34,589 bases of DNA, from the NCBI GenBank assembly GCA_014729445.1, contig WJJX01000111.1, forward strand, positions 1 through 34,589, in the 5' to 3' direction. The DNA is from Candidatus Moraniibacteriota bacterium (GTDB taxonomy: Bacteria > Patescibacteriota > Minisyncoccia > CAIUEV01 > JAHKAQ01). The notes beneath the pieces are model-generated. The model was not told the origin of the DNA. It did no database searches and saw only the letters and a program-made list of their open reading frames with translations. This document shows positions 19,837 through 29,025 of this stretch, one piece after another. Each line of letters opens with the position of its first letter. Position 1 is the first letter of the stretch. The position numbers and the translations under genes were made by a program.

Positions 19837-21273
19837 TTATTTAACCCAGTGTTTGTTTTTTAGTTTTAAATCTTTCTCCTTTTCAATGTTTCTAATTTTA
19901 TTCAGGGCTTTTTTTCGAAGAGAGTTTATATTTTGTTGGTTTAGCTTTTTGGCTTCGCGGATTAAAAAATTTTGATTGTTGTTTTTGGGATTCTCAAGCA
20001 CTTTGGATAAAAGCACATCCAAAATAGCTCCCATTTTGGGTCCTTTTTCGACTCCGGCTTTTTGGTGAAGCAGATTTCCGTTAACGGCCAGCATTTTTAC
20101 GGAGACAGGGTCTTTGGAAACTTTGTCGATTAAGTATTCCAAATGTCTTAATTTATAGGGTTTGGCTTTGGGGCAGTCGCTTCCGAGTCTGTCGGCGATT
20201 CGAAGGTCCATTAAATCTTGGATATTTTTTCGTCCGACTTTACTTATTAATCTTCTTACGCTGCTTGGAGTGACTTTGTCGACTTCATAATAGAACATAT
20301 GGTTTTTTACAAGCAGGGAGGTGTGTTTGATAATTTTTTCGCTGTATCTTAAGCGTTTTAAAATCCGCCTGACCATTTTCGCGCTTGCATATTCATGATT
20401 ATAAAAGGTGCTTTTAGGGCCGTGGCCCCTTTTAGTTTGGGGTTTCGCGATATCATGGAATAGGGCAGCTAATCTTACGCTTAATTTTTTGCTTTTGCAG
20501 TTTCTTAGAGTATGCAGGATGTGGTCATAGACTGTTCTTTGATGGTGCAGGTTTTGTTTCACCCCCAGCGTGTTGGTGAGTTCCGGAATAATTTGTTTTA
20601 GAAGGCCGGTTTTTCTTAAAAGTTCAATGCCTTCGGCTGGAGTTTTTGATAGGATTATTTTATTAAACTCCTCTTTAATTCTTTCTTTGGATATTTTCTG
20701 TAAAAGTCCGGAATTTTTAATAATAGAGGCGTAAGTTGGGGGGTCGATTTTAAAATTAAGTTCATTGGCAAAGCGTACGGCTCGGATTAATCTTAAAGCG
20801 TCTTCTCGGAATCTTTGGTCGGGATTTTTCACCGAGCGGATGATTTGGTTTTTTAGATCGGATTGGCCTTTAAAAGGATCTATAATTTTTTTTGAAAAGG
20901 GGTCCAAAGCCATGGCGTTGATAGTAAAATCCCTTCGTTCCAAGTCCTCATTGATGTTTTTGCTGAATTTAACAGTCAGAGGATGTCTATGGTCTTTGTA
21001 GTTTTTTTCGGTTCGATAAGTTGTGATTTCGACAATTGATTTTGTTTTTCGATCCTTGATTCCCACAGTGCCGAATTTGTTTTCATAGAAACTTTCTGGA
21101 AAGATTTTTAGCATTTGATCAGGGGTCGCGTTAGTCGCGATATCCCAGTCTTTAGGTTTTTTTTCAAGCAGTATGTCTCTGACGCAGCCGCCGACTAAAT
21201 AACTCTCGAAGTCTTTTTGGCGGAGGCTTTTTAAAATATGGATGATGTGGAAGGGCGGCGTTATAAAATTCAT
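19837..21273 (-). CDS. cca: CCA-adding tRNA nucleotidyltransferase with HD domain
   Basis: YLVGGCVRDILLEKKPKDWDIATNATPDQM, RRDFTINAMALDP, HDIAKPQTK. Confidence 0.93.
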   Translation of the reverse strand: MNFITPPFHIIHILKSLRQKDFESYLVGGCVRDILLEKKPKDWDIATNATPDQMLKIFPESFYENKFGTVGIKDRKTKSIVEITTYRTEKNYKDHRHPLTVKFSKNINEDLERRDFTINAMALDPFSKKIIDPFKGQSDLKNQIIRSVKNPDQRFREDALRLIRAVRFANELNFKIDPPTYASIIKNSGLLQKISKERIKEEFNKIILSKTPAEGIELLRKTGLLKQIIPELTNTLGVKQNLHHQRTVYDHILHTLRNCKSKKLSVRLAALFHDIAKPQTKRGHGPKSTFYNHEYASAKMVRRILKRLRYSEKIIKHTSLLVKNHMFYYEVDKVTPSSVRRLISKVGRKNIQDLMDLRIADRLGSDCPKAKPYKLRHLEYLIDKVSKDPVSVKMLAVNGNLLHQKAGVEKGPKMGAILDVLLSKVLENPKNNNQNFLIREAKKLNQQNINSLRKKALNKIRNIEKEKDLKLKNKHWVK

Positions 21274-21281
21274 TTTTTCGC

Positions 21282-22580
21282 TTATATGATTAGGGTTTTG
21301 TCTTTCAGTGAAGGAGTGTCGACTTTTTTAAATAAAGTAGAAATTTTTTGGGTTTTAGTCAAATTAACTTTTGCTTTTTTGGGCCAGTATTTGAGTTCCA
21401 ATTTTAATTTGTTTTGATCAACGGGGGTGATTATCAAGTAAGACAGCTTGAAGTAAGGAATATATACATTCGGCAGATTGGACCAGGTTTTGATTGGCTT
21501 AAAGGTTTTTGTCCAGGAGCCGGTATTTACGATGATTTTATTTTTGTGTTTTTCCATAAAATCGGTATGGCTGTGGCCGAAAATCAGGATTTCATGTTCT
21601 TTGTTTTGGGCCAGGAAATTTTTGGCGGTTTCGTGCCAGCGGTGTCGATTAATATCGTAGTTTTTGGATTTTAGATTAATTCCATAGTCTTTTAGGCTGT
21701 TTTTTAAGTCTTTTTTTATAACTCGATAGGCTAAATAGAAAGAGAGATAAACTATCAAAAGGATTAAATTATATCCGATTACAAAATTGGTCAGATATTT
21801 TACGGGGCCCAGATAGTTGGTTATATAAAAGATATCAGGAGTTTTAATTAGATCGGTATAGGTCAAAATTGAAAAAATTAAAATGACCAGGTTAAAAATG
21901 AAGAGAATGAAAAAAGGAGTCAGTAAATAGCGTAGAAAAGGAGCCAATTCCTTATAGAAATAATTAGAAATGAACCAACCAGGCCCTATTTTATAAGGAT
22001 AGTTGAAAAAAGGAAGGTCGGCCAGCCATGGATTTTTGCAAGGATGCTTTTGAGCGTAGTTGATAATTTTTAGGATTATGTTTTTTTGAACGTGGTAGCC
22101 GTAGGGAGTATCGTTTATATCGCCAAAACGTTCTATCTTATTCGCAGAGTCGAAGCGATTGCCATGTTCAACCCAGATTTTTTTATTGTTAATAGAGATG
22201 GATAGATTTTCCTGCTGCAGTAAATTTAAATTCCATTTTTTAAATAACCGCGGATATTCTTTAAAGCATGCCAGTTCATGATCATGATTTCCAGGGATTA
22301 CGTTTATTGTGATCAGTCGCCCCACTTGTTTGATTTTTTGGAATATTTTTGGATGGGATTGAACGATGTGGTTGAATTTATCCAGCTCTTTATGCGATTG
22401 AATCTCCCAAAGATTTAAAAAATCACCGAGAATGTAGAGGGTTAGATCGTATTTTTTCGATTCTTTCTTTAGTTTGTCTAATAAAGCTATAAATTTTTTG
22501 CGGGCCGTAAAGCGGTTTAAAATCCCTTCACCGCCGATATGTAGATCCGAAATAAAGTATAATTTTTTGCCTTGGCTCAT
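21282..22580 (-). CDS. Calcineurin-like metallophosphoesterase with internal membrane segments
   Basis: SDLHIGG, LGDFLNLWE, PGNHDHEL, VEHGNRFD, IFGHSHTDF, NTGSW. Two hydrophobic helices between the HGNRFD and GHSH motifs. Confidence 0.85.
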   Translation of the reverse strand: MSQGKKLYFISDLHIGGEGILNRFTARKKFIALLDKLKKESKKYDLTLYILGDFLNLWEIQSHKELDKFNHIVQSHPKIFQKIKQVGRLITINVIPGNHDHELACFKEYPRLFKKWNLNLLQQENLSISINNKKIWVEHGNRFDSANKIERFGDINDTPYGYHVQKNIILKIINYAQKHPCKNPWLADLPFFNYPYKIGPGWFISNYFYKELAPFLRYLLTPFFILFIFNLVILIFSILTYTDLIKTPDIFYITNYLGPVKYLTNFVIGYNLILLIVYLSFYLAYRVIKKDLKNSLKDYGINLKSKNYDINRHRWHETAKNFLAQNKEHEILIFGHSHTDFMEKHKNKIIVNTGSWTKTFKPIKTWSNLPNVYIPYFKLSYLIITPVDQNKLKLELKYWPKKAKVNLTKTQKISTLFKKVDTPSLKDKTLII

Positions 22581-22585
22581 AAAAA

Positions 22586-23863
22586 TTAACTGAAATATTC
22601 TTTAATTAATTCCTGCGTAACTTCCTTATCATTCCATTTGATCAGATACTTGCCTATTTTCATGTTCTGTTCAGCGCCCTTGCCGGTTATTAAAATCACG
22701 TCGCCCTTTTTGGCAATATTTAAGCCTTTTTTGATGGCTTTTTTGCGGTCAAGGATTCGATAGGCTTTGATGAGATTTTTTTTGTTGATGCCCTGGAAGA
22801 TTTGGTTGATGATTTGTTTGGGGTTTTCTCCATAAGGATCTTCGTTAGTAACTATTGCATAGTCGGCGTATTTGGAGACAATGTTGCCCATTATGGGTCG
22901 TTTTCCCTTGTCTCTTTCTCCGCAACTGCCAAAAATCCAGATTAGTTTTTTGTTTTTTCTTCTTTTCAGCTTTGAGTGAAACAGTCGGCCCACTTTCTCC
23001 ATTGAATCCGGAGTTAGGGCATAATCGATTATTATTTCAATACCCAGTTTGTTGGGCACGGGATCCATTCTGCCGGGGATTCTTTTTAGAGTTCTAAGGG
23101 TTTGTTTAACGGTTGCTTTTTTAATTTTTAGGATTTTGGCTACCGTTATAGCGGCAAGAGCGTTTTCCACGTTAAATTTACCCGGCAGGGGGGTGCTGTA
23201 TCTGGTTTTGTCGACTACAAAGGAAGTGCCTTTTTTAAGCTTGTTAAGTTTTTCGGCCTTAATGATATGTTTTTTGTCAAGTTTTTTAATTGAGGGTTTT
23301 TTGATAGCGTAGCCGTAGATTTTATTTTCATCTCCAACAAAAAAATCCTTGGGATTTTTCATATTGAGATTTACAATGGAGAATCCGGTTTTTTTATTTT
23401 TGGCTGTCATCTTAAAGAGCTTTGTTTTGGTTTTGCGGTATTTTTCCATATTTTTATGATAGTCGAGATGTTCCCGGGTTACGTTGGTTATGACGGCCAT
23501 GTCAAACTTTGTTCCCCATACCCGGTTTTGATCCAGGGCATGGGAGGATATTTCGGCAATAACATACTTACAGCCGGCGTCAGCGCATTCTTTTAGAAAA
23601 TTTTGGAAATACAGCGCATTAGTGGTCGTAAACTTGGTATCGTTAATCCATTTTTTATCATCGATCCAAAAATTAATTGTTGAATTAATTCCCACTTTAT
23701 TTCCGGCATTTTCCAGAATTTTGCCGATCATTTGAACGGTGGTGGTTTTTCCGTTAGTTCCGGTGACGCCGATTATATAAAGTTTTCTTGATGGAAAGAA
23801 GTTTATAATGTTGGCTAAGAAAGCCACCAATAAATGGTATAGATTTTTGATTCTTCTTATCAT
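22586..23863 (-). CDS. MurE-like Mur ligase (central and C-terminal domains only)
   Basis: GVTGTNGKTTTVQMI, AEISSHALDQNRV, ITNVTREHLDYHK, PGRMDPV, IIDYALTPDSMEK, WIFGSCGERDKGKRPIMG. Confidence 0.85.
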   Translation of the reverse strand: MIRRIKNLYHLLVAFLANIINFFPSRKLYIIGVTGTNGKTTTVQMIGKILENAGNKVGINSTINFWIDDKKWINDTKFTTTNALYFQNFLKECADAGCKYVIAEISSHALDQNRVWGTKFDMAVITNVTREHLDYHKNMEKYRKTKTKLFKMTAKNKKTGFSIVNLNMKNPKDFFVGDENKIYGYAIKKPSIKKLDKKHIIKAEKLNKLKKGTSFVVDKTRYSTPLPGKFNVENALAAITVAKILKIKKATVKQTLRTLKRIPGRMDPVPNKLGIEIIIDYALTPDSMEKVGRLFHSKLKRRKNKKLIWIFGSCGERDKGKRPIMGNIVSKYADYAIVTNEDPYGENPKQIINQIFQGINKKNLIKAYRILDRKKAIKKGLNIAKKGDVILITGKGAEQNMKIGKYLIKWNDKEVTQELIKEYFS

Positions 23864-23883
23864 AGACGTGGGGTTTTAAAAAA

Positions 23884-25062
23884 TTAAAATTGTAATTTGT
23901 CGGTTAATACGTTAAAGGTTTTTTGGGCGGCTTTTTGCCAATCAAATAATTTAGCCCGCTCTATACCTCTATTGGAAAGGACCTCCTGCTTCTTTTTGTT
24001 GGAAATTAAACTTAAAATTCTTTGAATCAGTTCATCCTCCCGATTGGGATTAAAATATTCAATAGCAGTTCTGCCGATTTCCGGGATCGCGGAAGTGCTG
24101 CCGGCAATAACGGGGCAACCGCTGGCCATGGCTTCCGCTACAGGGAGGCCAAAACCTTCATAAAGCGAAGGATAAACAAACATTTCCGCCCCCTGATAGA
24201 GAAAAGTCCTGTCCTTGTTTTTTATTTTGCCTGTCAAGACAACTTTGTCTTGAATTTCAAGCTCGGCGATTATTTTTTTTACGTCGGTTATGAGGGGATC
24301 TTTGATCTTTAAAATTTCGCCGGCCAGGACCAGCTTTCGATTGGCTAAAACATTTTTATAAGTCGCGGCAAGTCGTTTAAAAGTTTTTAAAAGCAGCTCC
24401 ACATTCTTTCTTTTTTCAAAACCGCCGATATAAAAAATATAAGGGGAGTCGATTTTAAATTTTTCTAATTTGTTTTTAATAGCCGTTTTGGAAAGTTTCA
24501 CCCGGAATTCTTCTTCAATGCCGTTATAAATAACCGAAATCCGACTGGAGGGGATTTTGAGGTATTTGATGATTTCCTTTTTTGAATATTCGGAGACGGT
24601 TATTATATGGTCTGCTTTTTTAGCAGCCTGAAAGGTTTTCTTAAAATAGATGTCTTTTCTTAAGTTGTTTGAATAGGTGCTTTCAAAAACTTTCCAAATC
24701 ATGTCATGGAGGGTTACCACATGACGAACGGTTTTAAAAACACTGGCTGAATTAAATGGGGTGAAGAAAATATCCACGTTGTCTTTAATGGCCGCTCTCG
24801 GCAGAAAGATTTTTTCCCAGCTGGCTTTTCTAAGAAGGTCGTCTCTTTTGTAAAAAACCGTTTCAACTATTTTTTTTCGGAGGTATTCGTTTTCGGGAAT
24901 AAGATCGAGATTGGTTTTCTCTTCGGCATAAAGATAATAGCTAACTTTGTTTTTGTTTGTTTTGTTTAGCTCGAGGAGACTTTTGATTATATTTAAGGAA
25001 TACTGTCCCAGTCCGGTGTTTATTTTTCTTAAAAATGAGGCATTTATACCGATTCTCAACAT
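23884..25062 (-). CDS. GT4-like glycosyltransferase
   Basis: FYIGGFEKRKNVELLLKTF, FVYPSLYEGFGLPVAEAMASGCPVIAGSTSAIPEI. Confidence 0.92.
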   Translation of the reverse strand: MLRIGINASFLRKINTGLGQYSLNIIKSLLELNKTNKNKVSYYLYAEEKTNLDLIPENEYLRKKIVETVFYKRDDLLRKASWEKIFLPRAAIKDNVDIFFTPFNSASVFKTVRHVVTLHDMIWKVFESTYSNNLRKDIYFKKTFQAAKKADHIITVSEYSKKEIIKYLKIPSSRISVIYNGIEEEFRVKLSKTAIKNKLEKFKIDSPYIFYIGGFEKRKNVELLLKTFKRLAATYKNVLANRKLVLAGEILKIKDPLITDVKKIIAELEIQDKVVLTGKIKNKDRTFLYQGAEMFVYPSLYEGFGLPVAEAMASGCPVIAGSTSAIPEIGRTAIEYFNPNREDELIQRILSLISNKKKQEVLSNRGIERAKLFDWQKAAQKTFNVLTDKLQF

Positions 25063-25223
25063 GCGGTTGTTTTATAAAAATTATTTAACCTTTCTATATT
25101 ATTAATGTATAGTCAAAAGTGTTTTTGGTCAAAATCAGATTAAAAATCCGTGGTTTGTCGAATTTTCATTTTGTGCTAATTGTGAATATAATGAAGATGT
25201 TTTGAAAATTTTTAGCGAAAATT

Positions 25224-26351
25224 ATGTCAAAAGAAAAAGTAATCGGTATCGACGCCAGATTTTACGGTTCAAAAAATAGGGGTTTGGGCAGATATACGAC
25301 CAAGCTGATTAAGGGTTTGGAAAAAATCGATAAGAGAAATAAATATTTTATTTATTTAACCAAAGAAAATTTTGATCTTTACAAACCCCGCAATAAAAAT
25401 TTTAAAAAAAAGCTTTTGAATATCAGATGGTATTCCTGGAAAGAACAATTAATCCTTCCTTTTTTAATTGATTGGAAAAAACTCGATTTTATTCATTTTC
25501 CTCATTTTAATGTGCCTTTGCTGACCTTTAAACCCTTTATTGTTACCATCCATGATCTGATTTTGTTAAAGTATCCGACCAGGAAAGCGACAACCTTGAA
25601 TAGGTTTTATTATTTTTTTAAAATGAGGGCCTATAAGCTGATTTTGTGGCGTACGATTATTTCTTCCGCTCAAATTATCTCGGTTTCTAAATTTACCAAG
25701 ACAGAGATTTTGAAATATTTTAGGATAAAATCCTCGAAGGCGGAAATCATTTATGAGGCTTGTTTGGACAGTCCAAAATCATGGGCTGAACTTAAAAAGT
25801 TTCGGTTGAAAAGTTCAAGTTCTCAAAAACTGTTATATGTAGGCGCCGCTTATCCGCACAAGAATTTGAAACGACTTTTGCTGGTCTTTAAAAATCTTAA
25901 AAAACGATATAAAGAGTTGGAATTGCTGATAGTTGGCGGGGATGGATATTTCTTTAAAGAAATTAAGAATTTTGTTAAGATAAAGAAGATGCAGGGGGTG
26001 GTTTTTTTAGGCCATGTAGAAAATGAAAAAGAACTAAGGAAAATATATAAAAAAGCCGATATATTTGTTTTTCCGAGTTTATATGAAGGTTTTGGACTGC
26101 CTCCTTTGGAGGCTATGCGGGAAGGCCTGCCGGTGGTTTCTTCTAATGCGGGAAGCATTAAAGAGATTTTGAAGGATGGAGCCTATTATTTTGATCCGGT
26201 CGATAGGGAGGATATGGAAAGGAAAATAAAGAGGGTTTTATCGAGTGAAAGCTTAAGGCGGAGCTTAATTAAGAAGGGGTATTTAAGGGTCCAGAAATTT
26301 TCCTGGCAGAAAATGGCCAAACAGACCTTTAAACTCTATTCAAAGATGTGA
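25224..26351 (+). CDS. GT4-like glycosyltransferase
   Basis: LYVGAAYPHKNLKRLL, FVFPSLYEGFGLPPLEAMREGLPVVSSNAGSIKEI. Confidence 0.92.
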   Translation: MSKEKVIGIDARFYGSKNRGLGRYTTKLIKGLEKIDKRNKYFIYLTKENFDLYKPRNKNFKKKLLNIRWYSWKEQLILPFLIDWKKLDFIHFPHFNVPLLTFKPFIVTIHDLILLKYPTRKATTLNRFYYFFKMRAYKLILWRTIISSAQIISVSKFTKTEILKYFRIKSSKAEIIYEACLDSPKSWAELKKFRLKSSSSQKLLYVGAAYPHKNLKRLLLVFKNLKKRYKELELLIVGGDGYFFKEIKNFVKIKKMQGVVFLGHVENEKELRKIYKKADIFVFPSLYEGFGLPPLEAMREGLPVVSSNAGSIKEILKDGAYYFDPVDREDMERKIKRVLSSESLRRSLIKKGYLRVQKFSWQKMAKQTFKLYSKM

Positions 26352-26390
26352 GGATTGGAAAGGCGATTATTAGTTTGATAAAAAACAAAA

Positions 26391-29024
26391 ATGCCGCTAA
26401 AAAGAAAAAAATCAAAGATTGTTGATTTAAGCCCTAAAAATAACCTCGAGAGAGAATCGGTTTTGGATTTGCGTCAAAAAAAGAAGGAAAAGTTTAAAAA
26501 TCATTTAGTTAAACGAACGGTTCCTGTTTCCAATAAAGACGAAAGGGAAAGAAAAATAGTGGAATTTTTTCAGGACAAGGATAAAGTGCAGGAGGAAAGA
26601 AGGGCTTTATTCGATTTTTCTAAGGGCGTTTCCTCGGTTAAGAAAGCTCGAGCTGATAAAAGCGCTTCGGTTTTTTCGGCTCCAAAAGCTTCTAATTCGG
26701 CAGGTCTTCAAAAGAATTTTGATGAAGCGGGCATTGTTGATTTGAAATCTTTTAAAGACAAAAAATATGAGAGCGCAAGAAAGACGGCGATTGATTTAAA
26801 AAAAAAGAATCATCCTGTAAAAAAAAACCTAAAGCCTTGGATTCAAATTCCCAAAAGCGTCCGATCCAATCAAATAAAAAGAGAGTATAGCAAGCCGATA
26901 GACGGAGAGCCTGATTGGAAATTTCCGGTTAAGAGTAAAGAAGAGCTTTTATTCGAGGCTCAGAATGAAGAACCAATCCGAGTGGAAAAGAAGAAAAAAG
27001 AGCCCAGGACTCAATATTTAATAAATTTAAGAGAAGAGATCTTAACGCCGAGGCTTAAAAAAATATTTTCGACTTCTTTAAGTCTGGCTTTGATAATCAT
27101 TATTCTGCCTATAGCGATAATTGGGGCTAAAGTTTTACTCAATTTTGAAAAAGGAGAATCGTTAAGTTATTCCAATGAAAAGGTGGGCGTTAAAGAAGCG
27201 CAGGCTTCGATCGGCGATGCCGAAATCGGCAGAATAAAAAAATACGACGAGGTAACGGATGAAACTTATGTTAAGATTATCGAAGAATTTGAAAAAATTG
27301 AAGCTATTGTCAACTCCAAAGAGTTCGATAACGAAGTAAAAACGATTAATCAACATGAAAAGGTTGAAAGAGTTGAGAATTTTTTGGATCAGGCGGAAGA
27401 AAATATTTCAAAGTACGAAAAATTCACCTCTTCTCAAAACGAGCCCTCTTCCTTAACGATAATTCAAGAGGCTACTGATTTAAAGAAAAATCTGGCCGAA
27501 TCCAAAAATCAATTAAACGAGGCTTTATATCAGATTGACAATTTTAATTTAGACGATATTTCTCCTGCAGCTGTTGAAAAATTAAGGCAATTAAAAGAAA
27601 TTTTGCCGGATATGATTAGTCGGATTGCGGATTTGGAAAGTTACATTTCGGTAATTTTTGAATTTTTTGGGCTTAATGAGAAAAAAAAATACTTGGTCGT
27701 TTTTGAGGATAACAAAGAATTAACTGCGACAGGGGGAGCAATAGTCTCGTATGCCGTTATCGAGATGCAAAATGGAAAAGCCAAGAATATTTCTCCCAAG
27801 CAGATATACGACTTAGAGCTTTTGTATCGAGAAAAGATCATTCCCCCCAAACCTTTACAAAAAGCCATTGCCAATTGGTCTATTTACGATTCCAACTGGT
27901 GGGCGGATTTTGGAACTACCAGCGAGAAAATGGTTTGGTTTTATGAAAAGACCGGCGGCCCTCCTGTGGATGGAGTAATTGCGGTTAATGACGATTTTTT
28001 AAAGGATTTTTTGGATTTTTTGGGTGCTGTCGAGATTAGCGACGCCGGTGGGGAAAAGCTGGTTATAAACGGCGGGAATTTTTACGAATTTTTGAATGAA
28101 GAATCGGCGCTAAAGTATAAGAACGAGATTGAAAAAAAACATCAGAGTGTTTTGCCCAAGCTATTTGAGGAGATTATTAACCGTTGCGGCGAACTGGATT
28201 TTTCTTATTGGGATAGAATTTCCCAAAAGATGAAAGTCAATATTTTAGCTAAAAATATTTTGTTAAATTCTTTTGATCAAAAAATCAAAGGAACTTTGTC
28301 CTTCCTGGGCCTGAACGGTTCCTTATATGAAACAAGAAGGGATTATTTGAGTGTGATAACCAGCAATATTAACGATATTGAGGAAAAGATTGAGATAAAA
28401 GAGGAAATTATTCATGAAGCCCAAGTTCAGATAGACGGCACAATCCTAAACACGGTTACTTTAAAAAAGCGTTTTCTAAATCCGGAATCCATGCTGGAAA
28501 ATTATGACGAGCCTTTTACGGACTGGATTAGATTTTATGTTCCTGAGGGAAGTCAGCTTGTTTCTCAAAAAGGATTTGCCAACGGCAATTTCGAACCTTT
28601 AATAGATTATGAGAAATTGGGATATAAAGAGGATATAAGCATCAGTCAAACTCGCCGAAACTCCCATATTGATCCGGAAACTAAGATGATGATTTACGAA
28701 GAGAACGGTAAAACGGTTTTTGCCAATTGGGTTCATTATAGCCCCCAGGAAGAGGCCGAGGTTCAAATTACGTATTTGCTTCCCTTTAGCTTGAACTTAA
28801 ATAAGGAAGAGGAAGAGCCGGTTGCCGATTTGTATAGTTTATTTGTTCAAAAACAGCCGGGCAACAATAATGTGGAGCTTCAGACAAAACTTTCCGGTTT
28901 GTCGGATTATGCCTATGTTTACCATTACCCGAATGAACTTGTTTTAAGCAGGGCTGGTTGGGAGATTAAGCAGAATTTATTGGAGGATAAGTTTTATGCG
29001 ATTGTTGTTAAAAAAGAAGATTGA
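26391..29024 (+). CDS. DUF4012-family membrane protein with long basic N-terminal tail
   Basis: KKYLVVFEDNKELTATGGAIVSYAVIEMQNGK is the DUF4012 motif. TM LALIIIILPIAIIGAKVLL. Confidence 0.8.
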   Translation: MPLKRKKSKIVDLSPKNNLERESVLDLRQKKKEKFKNHLVKRTVPVSNKDERERKIVEFFQDKDKVQEERRALFDFSKGVSSVKKARADKSASVFSAPKASNSAGLQKNFDEAGIVDLKSFKDKKYESARKTAIDLKKKNHPVKKNLKPWIQIPKSVRSNQIKREYSKPIDGEPDWKFPVKSKEELLFEAQNEEPIRVEKKKKEPRTQYLINLREEILTPRLKKIFSTSLSLALIIIILPIAIIGAKVLLNFEKGESLSYSNEKVGVKEAQASIGDAEIGRIKKYDEVTDETYVKIIEEFEKIEAIVNSKEFDNEVKTINQHEKVERVENFLDQAEENISKYEKFTSSQNEPSSLTIIQEATDLKKNLAESKNQLNEALYQIDNFNLDDISPAAVEKLRQLKEILPDMISRIADLESYISVIFEFFGLNEKKKYLVVFEDNKELTATGGAIVSYAVIEMQNGKAKNISPKQIYDLELLYREKIIPPKPLQKAIANWSIYDSNWWADFGTTSEKMVWFYEKTGGPPVDGVIAVNDDFLKDFLDFLGAVEISDAGGEKLVINGGNFYEFLNEESALKYKNEIEKKHQSVLPKLFEEIINRCGELDFSYWDRISQKMKVNILAKNILLNSFDQKIKGTLSFLGLNGSLYETRRDYLSVITSNINDIEEKIEIKEEIIHEAQVQIDGTILNTVTLKKRFLNPESMLENYDEPFTDWIRFYVPEGSQLVSQKGFANGNFEPLIDYEKLGYKEDISISQTRRNSHIDPETKMMIYEENGKTVFANWVHYSPQEEAEVQITYLLPFSLNLNKEEEEPVADLYSLFVQKQPGNNNVELQTKLSGLSDYAYVYHYPNELVLSRAGWEIKQNLLEDKFYAIVVKKED

Positions 29025-29025
29025 T

